A stretch of 52,500 nucleotides of DNA from Symbiodinium natans (Eukaryota; Sar; Dinophyceae; Suessiales; Symbiodiniaceae). A model generated the notes under the pieces. The model saw nothing but the letters and a program-made list of their open reading frames with translations. It was not told the origin of the DNA and searched no databases. The DNA lies in NCBI GenBank assembly GCA_905221605.1, contig CAJNDS010000474.1, positions 1-52,500 on the forward strand, read 5' to 3'. A program made the position numbers and the translations under genes. This document shows, in pieces, positions 41,755 through 50,879 of the stretch. Position 1 is the first letter of the stretch. Every line of letters starts with the position of its first letter.

Positions 41755-43440
41755 GGAAGACAACTGAAGCAGGCTTCGCTTCAGCAAATCGTGACGCGAC
41801 GCGATGCTGCATCACGGGTGCAGCTCCTGCAACGGCATCCAAAAGTTAGCAGTGTACAGGGTCACTACAGGGTCTGAGGGCTGTACAGCTGAGGGCTACG
41901 AGAGGTCCCCAGTAGTGTACGGTGTGCAGCGCGTGCCTTGCCAGAATCATAGCCAGCAGGAAGCCTCAAATACCAGTCAGTTTGCTGATACCATGTGCAC
42001 ATACTCCTCCCGCCGTGGCTTCATCAGGAAAGGCGGGCTGCACATGCTCATGCAAAAACTTCAATTAGAAATTCCAAGCATCGTCTCTTGGAGACCACCG
42101 CCGGCGCAACACCTGTGGGTGGTACCGAAATCCTATCTCGCCAATGCCAAACAATGCCAAACAATGCCAAACAATGCCAAACCAGGCCTTGGCCGCCCAC
42201 GTCTGCCATCGCAAGCTTCCAGAAAGCATGAGATGCAACACTGCCGAGAAGCTGGGAAGCGGAGAACCGTCTACAGTGTCTACATGCGTGTCATGGCTTG
42301 AACTGTTTATCGCCGAGCGCGTGGTTATGGTGGGACGACCTGAGCCATCCACGCAGGCATGGTCTCTCCCGACATGAACCGTTCTGAATGCGGGACAAAG
42401 CCAGAAGAGCTGCGCAAGTGGGTCGGCTTGTGCCCCAAATTGCGACGTGATACTCAACCAGTTTCTCGAAGACGTCAATATACTCGAACATGATTGCAAA
42501 TCCTTTCAGCCGCTGTCTATTTGGTTCTGCCTTACTTCCCTCCATGTAATATTTTCAAGGGACTACAGGAGAGACCTTACAAGGGACCCTTCGGGTTAGT
42601 TCAGGGGTTATTTCGGCTTAAGTATATAAGAACTGTATAAGGTATATGTCGGGGTTTTATAGGACAACACGATTATGGATCCCTCCTTTTACCTCTTAAT
42701 TTTCACGGACCATTCAGTGCATATCCTGTCTGCTGTGGGGGTGGCCGTGGCGCTCTTCACACGTGCGTCGCCACGCGCCCTGGGCATGTTCCCACGATTT
42801 TGGCATGAAGCTGAGAACGGGTCTTAGCCTTTTTGGCTGGGTCGATCCCTCTATCGTCGGCGTGGATTCGTGGGTACTGAACACAACTGAAATGTTGCCT
42901 GAAGCAGGCAAGAGCAGCCCCATTCTATTGTGCGAAGATTTGGAGCGGGGGCCGGGCATCTTTTGGACACGAGGCTCCTGTGCGAGCAGCATGTGACTTA
43001 ATCTCACCATTTCTGGCAGCCCCGTGTCTCCCATGCTCCCCATCCGACGTGTGAGACAACCTGGCAAGCATTAGCAAGCCTGTGTGTCCCGAGTCCGTCA
43101 GCCCTAAAGGCTTGGCAATTCAGCTTCTGAGCCCTGAAGGCTGCTTTTGAACTTGAAAATGGTCGAGCTTGTCAATGTTCAGTGGCGCCGATGGTACTTT
43201 CGAAACGCTACACCAAATGCCGAGACGGACTCTGGGACCACGTCATGCCCCTTGCAGCACTAACATCTGGAATAGCTCATGCAACTTTCCTGCCGTTATC
43301 TGCTTTTGCCTCGGGTAGCAGCAGGATGCTGGGAAGCTTTGGAGTGGTGCCGACGAGCTGAGCTCACATGTGTGAGGGCCAACGTTGGGCCTCTATTCTG
43401 CTAGATAGTATACAACGTGTAGCTTCTAAAGAATACAATG
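41755..43440. other. No supportable gene
   Basis: This contains the decamer repeat at 42142-42182 and a possible miniature element at about 42560-42660 (AAGGGACCCTTCGGG; AAGTATATAAGAACTGTATAAG). Frames overlap and are unrecognised. Confidence 0.35.
42142..42182. repeat. (AATGCCAAAC)4 tandem repeat
   Basis: Four perfect 10-bp units. Confidence 0.95.
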
Positions 43441-43446
43441 AGGCCC

Positions 43447-43735
43447 TCATGATTTATGTTCGCTCCCAAAGTTCTCTATTAAGGTCCACCTGCGCATGCT
43501 CCAGCAATCTTCCAGATTGGAGTACGAGTGAATAACATGCATTTTGGAGCTTCCACACTCTTGCATGATCCCCCACAACTTTCTGGCAGCTTCTTCAATT
43601 CCGCACAATGAAGCTGTTGCATGTCGGATAAAATGTCGCAGAACTGTTACACGTGTCAGGCCCTCAACCTGTAGCAGTTTGGTGATGCCGGTGGCGACTT
43701 GTTCAGGATCTGACAATGAGGCCGAGATGCCTGCC
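43447..43735 (-). CDS. Formin FH2-like fragment, C-terminal part
   Basis: The minus frame reads SDPEQVATGITKLLQVEGLT then RVTVLRHFIRHATASLCG. This parallels the FH2 core where a LL-K-L-x-x-V-K-G-T-D strand-turn is followed by LLHF (known from formins). The following residues (AARKLWGIMQECGSSKMHVI) may be the next helix. The catalytic FH2 lasso and the FH1 proline-rich region are not seen. Formins nucleate and elongate actin filaments. Confidence 0.45.
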
Positions 43736-43794
43736 GTTTTCATCCAAGTCAACTGGCAACTTGTTGCAGCCAAGGCACGATAAAGCGGCAGTGA

Positions 43795-43932
43795 CAAGTA
43801 TGAAAAGGACACTCAGAACCTTGTCGGCAGCAATCATAGCTGCTGCAATTTCGGTCAGATTTCCCAAGGCAGCTTTCAACTTTCGGGTTCGCCCCTCAAA
43901 TCGAACATGGAGCACGTGATGGCTTGCTTGGC
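43795..43932 (-). CDS. Formin FH2-like fragment, N-terminal part
   Basis: The minus frame reads HHVLHVRFEGRTRKLKAALG, NLTEIAAAMIAADKVLSVLF and IL. It matches the FH2 pattern F-x-x-x-F-x-x-x-x-x-x-L-x-x-x-L ending in a helix that normally reads LL-x-x-x-L-x-x-GN. It lies directly upstream of the C-terminal fragment but in another frame, so a short intron or a frameshift separates them. The expected GN is replaced by VTAALSCLG if unspliced. Confidence 0.45.
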
Positions 43933-43934
43933 GC

Positions 43935-44740
43935 CCCAAGCCAAGCCAGCGCACCGCAGTACAACCCTTGATGACAGCTCTGCGAGCAACTGTCTCGCCG
44001 GGTATGCTTGAAAAACGAGATCCTGAAGCCCTGACCCTTCCTCCGCGAGGGCTGCGTCCAAGGTGCGAGAGGTATCAAAGCCAGTCCAAGCATCATCGCA
44101 AACTCCACGTCGGTGCCGAGCATATGACCTCGAAGGTTCTATTCACACGCCTTCCTCCCTGACGGTGTCATGACCCAGCTAACCGAGCTTGGCTTCAGGA
44201 GGATGATGCTCACATGCTAGAACAAAAGGGAACAGGTCTCGAATTCGCGAACGTTGCAAGTTACTTGGAGTGAAAGCATGCGGAAGTCGCTGTCATTACT
44301 CGAAATTAACCTACTATCAAATTTGTGAATGTCTTTCTGCCAGCTGCTGAGGTGTGGACTGCGTTTTGCGGCGCGCTCAGGTTCGCGGCCATGGCTCCTG
44401 GCTTAGCTGCTGACGTTGGGCTTCACTTGAAAAAGTCCCTCTGCGCAGCACCTGGCAACCGCTGCACATTTGTTGCACGTGTTTAGCTGTTGTTAGCTCC
44501 TGGATGTGCAAGGCATCGGACCTTTGTGGGTTAGGCCTAGCCGAAAATTGGGTTGAACTTTGACGTGTGACCTACTCCATTTCGCGGACGTGTAGCTGGA
44601 AATCTGCACTTTTTCTCGGCGAAGTTCAGGCTCCCGCCTAGTGACGCAAAACACGGGTATTTGCGCAGTCGAACTTTTCAGACACTTCCGAGAAACTACG
44701 AATTCTGGACCACATGCATCATACCAGGTATGTTGCCATT
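43935..44740. other. Uncertain; possible upstream exon, rest non-coding
   Basis: A minus frame (AALAEEGSGLQDLVFQAYPA, then RQLLAELSSRVVLRCAGLAW) at about 43950-44060 may belong with the formin-like gene. Beyond it nothing is recognisable. Confidence 0.3.
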
Positions 44741-44746
44741 TTGTGC

Positions 44747-44881
44747 TCAGCGCAAGATGCTCTGCCTGGTTGCGTCCAAGAGAAATGAAGCTGCAAGATC
44801 GTGGTCGAGCATCTGGGCCACCTCCCAGGCAGTGTGGCCTCCAAGGTCAGGGAAGCTGTAGCTGCCTTTTGCATTCACGTC
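44747..44881 (-). CDS. Ankyrin-repeat exon
   Basis: The minus frame reads IDVNAKGSYSFPDLGGHTAW then EVAQMLDHDLAASFLLDATR and ends at a stop at 44747. D-V-N-A, G-H-T-A-x-E-V-A and H-D-L-A-A-x-F-L-L are the hallmarks of an ankyrin repeat (protein-interaction module). Position of the stop suggests the C-terminal repeat of a protein. An in-frame stop lies just upstream, so an acceptor near 44887 is needed. Confidence 0.6.
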   Translation of the reverse strand, partial: DVNAKGSYSFPDLGGHTAWEVAQMLDHDLAASFLLDATRQSILR

Positions 44882-44899
44882 AATTCATCTCGCACGTCA

Positions 44900-45805
44900 A
44901 AGGTGCACCCTACACACACAAGAACAAAACAGCTACTCTACATGGTGAGGCAATTCCAGAAACGATGCACGTTATCATAGAAGCACCTGAATTCTGTACG
45001 TGACTCTGAGCTCAAGATACGGACAGCGCCACTCTGAATCCGTCGGGGTAGTCTTTGTCATACCAACTCGGGCATGCTGTGGACCGAGCCTTATGTTGGG
45101 GAGTGTCACTGAGTGATGGTATTTTGCACTTTGTACTCACACCGCTACAACACATTCCTTCATTCACCCCTGCGCGCCGCTGGCATCGCACAGGGTCAGC
45201 GAAGCGCGAGCCGTGCAAAGGAGGTGCAAGGCGTCCAAATGGTCGCCTGTTTAAGTTTTGGACGCTTGCAGGGCGAAGATTCAAGTCTTTGCCGCAACAC
45301 TTCGATCGTCATTTAAGCTATGAGCAGCAACTACTTCGCACGAACTGATCTGTGCCTACCTGCACCTGAGCTGGCCTGGGACGCCCTATCGAAACCATGT
45401 TACAAAGATGTACCTAAAGTACACCAAGTACACCCACACTCACAGGGGCAGCGCGCCGTAGGCGGCAGCATGGAGTGGCGTGCAACCATCCAGGCGCTGA
45501 CGGTCCATCTCCGCGCGAGCCTGGAAGCTTTGGGGCTGTTGGTTTCGCTGCCGGCTTCGGTGTTGCAGTATGATGGGCTTTTAAGTTGGGGTCTTTGTGT
45601 TCTGGCGATGAAGCATGAAGAAGCCACACCCCTGCTTGATCTGAGCATGCTCTTTGGGGCCTAGAAGGCTTCTGGTACTAGGGGCCCCGGACTACTTTGC
45701 AGGTGACAACAAGGGGTAGGCAGTGGGATGGGGCCGAGCTTCGAGAAGGATGAGCCCTGAACCACCAGAAGCTTGAAGTGAAAGGCCCGGCCTCCAGAAG
45801 CCGTG
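44900..45805. other. No firm gene
   Basis: The plus frame at 45320-45664 has a protein-like Leu-rich end (LRASLEALGLLVSLPASVLQ) but no family. Nothing else is supportable. Confidence 0.3.
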
Positions 45806-45889
45806 CCACAATCCTTAGCCGCAGCCCGAAGTACAAGAGCACATGCTGCACTTTTCCCAGCTGTACTTTGATGTCCGGTATGCACCTCT

Positions 45890-46029
45890 CGTGCTGCGGT
45901 GCTGTGCTGGGTACCCCAGGCGAGAGAATTGGGAATGGACACCAACTTGCAACCTGACAACCCGATTCTCCGGGCCAGTGGCTTGCTGAAGCCGCAACGC
46001 GAACCCAAGTGAAGGGCTGTGGATCCATC
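45890..46029 (-). CDS. Ankyrin-like exon, degenerate
   Basis: After CCCGAG|G at 46029 the minus frame reads DGSTALHLGSRCGFSKPLAR and continues GCKLVSIPNSLAWGTQHSTA. D-G-S-T-A-L-H-L is a typical ankyrin-repeat opening. The acceptor interrupts a frame that carries a TAA just upstream. The repeat then loses the consensus, so this is either a diverged exon or a remnant. Confidence 0.5.
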
Positions 46030-46555
46030 CTCGGGTTATCTCGGAACGCATCTTTAGCTGCCTTTATGGAGTAAAGGGATTTCGTCGCCTGAGAGAATGG
46101 TGCCTTAGTGATGCTTTGATCTGCTTTGGGTGTACTTGTATCGAAATGGCTCCGCGTGATTGGAACTCACTGAAGCGACTTTCGCGACCAGCTGCCGCGG
46201 ACTGAAAGGAGGGAGCGCTTTCTTGCAGTATCGAGCTGCATCTTATCGCATGGCAATGTCGGATTGCTCCAATGACACTCTCACTCAACTCCAGAACAGT
46301 CCAAATGGTCACTTACCGAAATTTGTTTGGGGTTGCTAGTGAAAAAAGCCCCGAATATTCAGGGCACCCAAGAAAAGGGACCATCATCTGGAGAACTACC
46401 CTTAAAACCCATCCTAAGTAGTGGTCCTTCATGACGACATCGACGCAAGCCTTCGCGTCGCACAAGCAGTCCACCACCTCTGCAGCTGGGACATCCGAAG
46501 GCCAGTTTTTGCCTTTTGCCCGAAGGCGTCTTTTGTGACAAATTCTATTCCCTTC

Positions 46556-46654
46556 AGGGTCCATGTACCTATATAGTATATACTTGAACCCGGAAGCTGC
46601 TATATAGTAGGAACCCCTTTTAGGCCCCAAGTATGATATAGGTACATGGACCCT
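46556..46654. mobile_element. Miniature inverted-repeat element D, 99 bp
   Basis: The left end AGGGTCCATGTACCTATATA and the right end ATATAGGTACATGGACCCT are inverted repeats of about 26-30 bases with one small indel. The interior includes AACCCGGAAGCTGC and AGGAACCCC. It interrupts a minus frame whose upstream half (RRLRAKGKNWPSDVPAAEVV) may be coding. Confidence 0.9.
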
Positions 46655-47034
46655 TGGCGTTCTTGAGGGGCTGAAGTGCACATGCCCTCATGCCCAGGTT
46701 GCTGTACTTCACATCCTTGCTTCAAGCACAACGCTGCTCATGCTTCACCCCATGACTTCTCTGCGGGCGGGAATTTGTCTGCTGCCAGACAAGAAGGCAA
46801 GGCCATGTCTTTGCAAGAATCTAGGTCAACTAAGCGTGCCGTACGCCTCCTTTGTAGCTATGATCCCAAAGCATAAACTACGCTCCACCATTGTGCCTTG
46901 CAACAGCTTAAACCAGCCTCCAGAAGTCCTCTCTGCACTGCCAGCAGAAGCCTGGAAGGACTTGGTGGTCCGAGCTTCCTTCAATTAATCTGTGTTTATC
47001 TATCTGTCTATCTATATAGCTATCTATCCATCTA

Positions 47035-47092
47035 CCATCATCATCATCATCGTCGTCATCATCATCGTCGTCATCATCATCATCATCACCAG
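47035..47092. repeat. (CAT/CGT)n trinucleotide repeat
   Basis: CATCATCATCATCATCGTCG and further CAT/CGT units. On the minus strand it encodes a run of Asp, on the plus strand His; neither frame is convincingly a gene. Confidence 0.95.
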
Positions 47093-47499
47093 CCCTCTTT
47101 GCACCGAGAGGCGGTGACCAGCCGCTATCTGCTGCCTGCGGGGTTTTGGGATTTGATAGAGAGAACAGCTCAAACATCTGCGCTTCGAGTCTCTGAAGAC
47201 TTTTCAGATCGTTTCAGGGTACTTAGTGCAGCCTCGCCCTTCAAGCAGATATCTCTTCTATCGGTGTCTGTAACAGCCGGAGAAGAACTCAGGAAGAGCA
47301 TGGAAGAGCACATCGAACCCGATTCATGGCCGAGCTTGGCAGCTGAGATCAGCTGAGCACCACAAATATTCATGAGGTGTTGCCTTGTTCAAGTCGGCTC
47401 GATACCTGAGGCATGGTCAGCAAACAGCTCGTGCTGTGCTTTGGGATCCGAGTGTCAGAAAACTTCGTCCATCGAACGATTTCAATAGACGGCTATAGA

Positions 47500-47600
47500 T
47501 GCCCAGGGGCTCGCAAAGCGTGCGCACCAAGGAGACGCGCCCTCCCCGAACTGCAGCAAGAAGTGGGGTACGACCGCTCCTACAGCTGAGATCTTGGCTT
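47500..47600 (-). CDS. Ankyrin-like exon
   Basis: The minus frame contains CRSGRTPLLAAVRGGRVSLV then RTLCEPLG. G-R-T-P-L-L-A-A-V-R-G-G-R-x-x-L-V-R-x-L is a full ankyrin core. The frame is open from 47632 to 47417, so exon edges are not defined. Confidence 0.6.
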
Positions 47601-47929
47601 TCTGCCCCCCGTGCACACGCATTCTGTGACACATCGCTCGATGGCCATGCCCTGAGCAGGCTCAGCCTTTGCCAGCTTCAGGACTTGACAATCTGCTCGA
47701 GATCTTCAGATCTCTACGGCTTGTTGCGGTTGGAATCTATGGGCTTCGGTGCTTGCTGCACCCTCTATTTGACATGCATCTGCAGTCCTTGTGTATTGAA
47801 AGGGAATTAACGGACTGTGACCCAGATATCACAGAAGTCCCCCACCCAGCTCTGAGTGCCCCGCTGCGTTGCCTGGTCCTGTTGCAGAAGTAGGAAGTCG
47901 GAGTCACTTTCACTGGTATCATGATCTCT

Positions 47930-48036
47930 GAAAGTACCGGCCGTCCTTTTCAGCGCCGGCATCGAGCAAAGCTCGAAGCACTCGGTCACCTTCAAGGCCA
48001 TCGGGGATTACGAGGTCACCAGCAAATACGGTAGGG
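47930..48036 (-). CDS. Ankyrin-like exon
   Basis: After AACAG|G at about 48036 the minus frame reads PPTVFAGDLVIPDGLEGDRV then LRALLDAGAEKDGRYF. V-L-R-A-L-L-D-A-G-A-E-K-D is the second helix and turn of an ankyrin repeat. It lies on the same strand as the other three ankyrin islands, consistent with one or more intron-rich ankyrin genes between 44.7 and 48.1 kb. Confidence 0.6.
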
Positions 48037-48313
48037 GGCCTGTTCAGTGTTTAGGGTTGCACATGCGCCATTGCTTTCCTTGATCATGATGTTGTCCCCA
48101 ACCCTTCGCCCCCGGAAAGGCACGAGGGAAGGCACAACACAATTAAGACTTAGCCTGAGATGGCGCACCTTCCAGGTGGGACTTTTCTGCAACCACGAAG
48201 AGTGGAGAAGCGTGATCTGACTGAGGACGGTTCACGTCTGCCTGGCGCATCTGGGGGCTCGGGCTTTGGGACTTTCGGTTGAACACAGCTTCCGAACACC
48301 ATCGAAACTCTAG

Positions 48314-48408
48314 TGATCTTGCCATATGGGGTTTCCAAAGCCCCCTAATCTACCCAAACTAATCATAGCCCTTGTTGTAGGAACCCCCCGCCCCTATGTT
48401 CCGAAACC
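48314..48408. mobile_element. Miniature element family B, diverged copy
   Basis: The left arm GGGGTTTCCAAAGCCCCCTA and the right arm CCGCCCCTATGTTCCGAAACCC are imperfect inverted repeats sharing the CTATGTTCCGAAA end with the 12.1 kb copy. Confidence 0.6.
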
Positions 48409-48515
48409 CTAAACTCCATATCCAAAAAAAACAACAACCCTCCGAAGATAGGCCTTGAGCTCGCAAAGAAGCTGGACCACCTCGACATCGCCCTGGACCG
48501 CAAGAAGGCACTGGC

Positions 48516-48553
48516 ATTTAGGGTTTAGGGTTTAGGGTTTAGGGTTTAGGGTT
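48516..48553 (+). repeat. Telomere-like TTTAGGG run
   Basis: Five perfect units. Confidence 0.97.
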
Positions 48554-48819
48554 ATCAGGTCGACGTGACCTCGAAACAGCTTCAGCCGCCTCAAGCATCC
48601 CGAGTATCCCCACTTCTTAATAGGAGCCTAAGTTTACCTTTCGGGCATCTTAGCGGATACCTGGGGGGTCTAGAATGAAAGTGAACCTTGAAATTTGTGG
48701 CATTTCGTGGCCTTGTACGCGGCAACAATGAGCACCGTGGCACCACCCTCCAAAGACTCCTCCATGTCGGCCCTGGCCTGTGCTTGATGCCACGCATGCC
48801 TGAAGTTACCTACATGATG

Positions 48820-48836
48820 GGTTTAGGGTTTAGGGT
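48820..48836 (+). repeat. Short telomere-like run
   Basis: GGGTTTAGGGTTTAGGG. Confidence 0.9.
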
Positions 48837-49295
48837 CATTGACGGATCAAAGCTCAAGGGGATCGGGGGGTTCAGGCAAGGAGATGAGCATTTGTGCACG
48901 TAAGCTCTTGCAATGACACCCGGTCGCTTGCACGACAACTTGGCGAACACACCGCCCGTGCCTGGCACAGAAACTTCACAACCTGTCTCCACGAATCACT
49001 GGTTGGGGATCACCGTTGGAGGGCTTCGGTCACAAGGCTGGCTGCTGCGAAGTAGGGGGCACGGGACGTGCCTCCAGTAGGCATCATGTGGCCATGCTGA
49101 AACCCACAGGACTAGGCTGTAGGTGTCCGCACAACCCTCGCTCCTGAAGCCCCGGCTCCTTTTTCTTTGTTCGATTTGGTGAGCGAGCAATTGCATTGCG
49201 AGGCAAAAGGCGTGCGACGATTGATGGGGAAGGCTCCCTCTTAGCTCTAAGCTGCCAGGGGGTATCTACATTGGCTCGGCAAGTCACGAATACCC

Positions 49296-49397
49296 AGATC
49301 TTCCAAAAACCCTTAATTCAGGAATGTACTAATTCATAATCATGATCCTTAGTATAGATTAGGGTATATTCCTCCATTAAGGGGTTTTGGAAGATCT
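49296..49397. mobile_element. Miniature inverted-repeat element E, 102 bp
   Basis: Left end AGATCTTCCAAAAACCCTTA, right end TTAAGGGGTTTTGGAAGATCT, inverted repeats of about 32 bases with few mismatches. The interior is AT-rich (TAATTCATAATCATGATCC). No coding capacity. Confidence 0.9.
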
Positions 49398-49592
49398 TCA
49401 GCCTGCGCTGTCCCGGCCGCCTGTCTAAGAACCGTAACAGAGCAAACTACTCCAGGCCACTCCCTGCAGAGGTCGACATTTGAATTGCAGTTCGCATGGG
49501 CCCCTACATCGGCAAACTCATCACACAAAATCGTTCCCCAAGGGTTGGTGGGATCAGGAATCAGGAAGCCCAAGTCTGGGATGTTGTCGAGC

Positions 49593-49658
49593 GTTAGGGT
49601 TTAGGGTTTAGGGTTTAGGGTATAGGGTTTAGGGTTTAGGGTTTAGGGTTTAGGGTTT
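49593..49658 (+). repeat. Telomere-like run
   Basis: About nine units with one TATAGGG variant. It lies about 200 bases after element E. Confidence 0.97.
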
Positions 49659-49659
49659 G

Positions 49660-50315
49660 TGTCAGATGAGTCACATGGACCGTCCGTCGCCAAATGCCTC
49701 GTCAAAGTGGCTGTCGTCCAAGTGCGTTTGAAGCGCACGTGCTACTGAGTGAGGCTCGATGCACTGGCAGCTGTGATGGCCAAACCCTGCAAGCCCAGTA
49801 AGTCTTGCAAACGCGCTGCTACCGGTATCAAGGGCCCAAACAAAAAAGAACCCTTCTAAGGGCCATCAGAGGGTCTTCGGGGACTATTTAGGGGGCTACT
49901 TAGGTATGGCCCGAAAACTGTATGTCATCACAATTGCCAGGCCGACCCAGTCACCACCCGGGACATTCTTCGGTCTATGATCTTGCAAGCCTTTGGCCTT
50001 GCATTGCCCCCTTAAGGCTGTAAAGATTGGCTCAGGATAGCAGCAAAGGACACGGACACAGCCCTGACTCATAGCGAGGTCTACGACTTCTTTGCCTATG
50101 GTATCTTGAGGGTGCCGTGGCGATGTGGCCTTCTGCCGGGGAGTGTCTGCGCAGTCACAGGCAGGTCTCTAAGAGCAGCGGTCATGACAATCCCCTTGCT
50201 CTAGCCAAATCCGTACCCCAAGCATAACAGCACCTAATCACTCTAAACCCTAAACCCTGATGAACACGAATATCGAAGCCGTCTCGGACATGCAGCTTTG
50301 GGGGCCTGGGGTTTA
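49660..50315. other. Intergenic; short telomere-like pieces
   Basis: AAAGAACCCTTCTAAGGGCC and the CTAAACCCTAAACCCTG run (50241-50258) are the only landmarks. No gene. Confidence 0.4.
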
Positions 50316-50318
50316 GGT

Positions 50319-50374
50319 TGGGATGTTCCCCATTATGATGCTAACAGTCCCTAATAGGGATGATCGTACCCCCC
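50319..50374. mobile_element. Miniature element family A, copy 3 (reverse)
   Basis: TGGGATGTTCCCCATTATGA runs to AACAGTCCCTAATAGGGATG and ATCGTACC, the reverse complement arrangement of copies 1 and 2. Confidence 0.75.
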
Positions 50375-50517
50375 CCAATATAATCCCTTTTAGGGGTTGT
50401 ATGCTTCTGGCAGAAGAGTCCCCAAAGTGCAGCGGTCTTATTGTGACCCTTTTTGCTTCAGAGCTCCTGTGGTAGCTTGCCTGTGACCGAGGTTGTTCAG
50501 GTGATGTCTTATTCTGA

Positions 50518-50563
50518 CCCTAAACCTTAAACCCTAAACCCTAAACCCCAAACCCTAAACCCT
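50518..50563 (-). repeat. Telomere-like CCCTAAA run
   Basis: Six units with CCTTAAA and CCCCAAA variants. Confidence 0.95.
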
Positions 50564-50649
50564 GGCTTGCCGAGGCCTGCCTTGATGCAACTGGGCAGCT
50601 TCGGAGGGCATCCGCGGATCTGACGAAGAAACGTCATAACGCCATTTAT

Positions 50650-50735
50650 GGGTTTAGGGTTAGGGTTTAGGGTTCAGGGTTCAGGGTTCAGGGTTCAGGG
50701 TCAGGGTTTAGGGTTTAGGGTTAGGGGTTAGGATT
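50650..50735 (+). repeat. Telomere-like run with TTCAGGG block
   Basis: TTTAGGG and TTAGGG units flank a central block of at least four TTCAGGG units. The orientation is opposite to the run 90 bases upstream. Confidence 0.95.
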
Positions 50736-50763
50736 CGGTTGCTCCCCCTTAATTTTCTGAGGA

Positions 50764-50811
50764 GTACTAGCAGCCCTACCAAGGACTGTCCGTATAAGCG
50801 GGAATGTCCCA
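50764..50811. mobile_element. Miniature element family A, diverged copy 4
   Basis: GTACTAGCAGCCCTACCAAG then GACTGTCCGTATAAGCGGGA and ATGTCCCA keep the family core with several substitutions. Confidence 0.6.
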
Positions 50812-50879
50812 AGTTTAGGGTTAAGAGGGACTGACTTCCAGGTTTAAGGTATTTTGTTTTGCCTTTTGGGTTTAGGGTG

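Noticed and set aside
41317-41842. Open frames of 150 or more codons over the microsatellite (Val/Cys/Leu-rich or Arg/Thr-rich)
   Set aside because: Pure product of GA/CA repeats; the flanks show no coding signal.
44731-44752. Partial likeness of GTTGCCATTTTGTGCTCAG to the dinoflagellate spliced-leader sequence
   Set aside because: It has an extra base and mismatches, lacks a downstream donor and a tandem leader-gene context, and overlaps the end of an ankyrin exon on the other strand. Probably chance.
47035-47092. Poly-Asp or poly-His protein segment
   Set aside because: It is a CAT/CGT microsatellite; the flanking frames are not convincingly coding.
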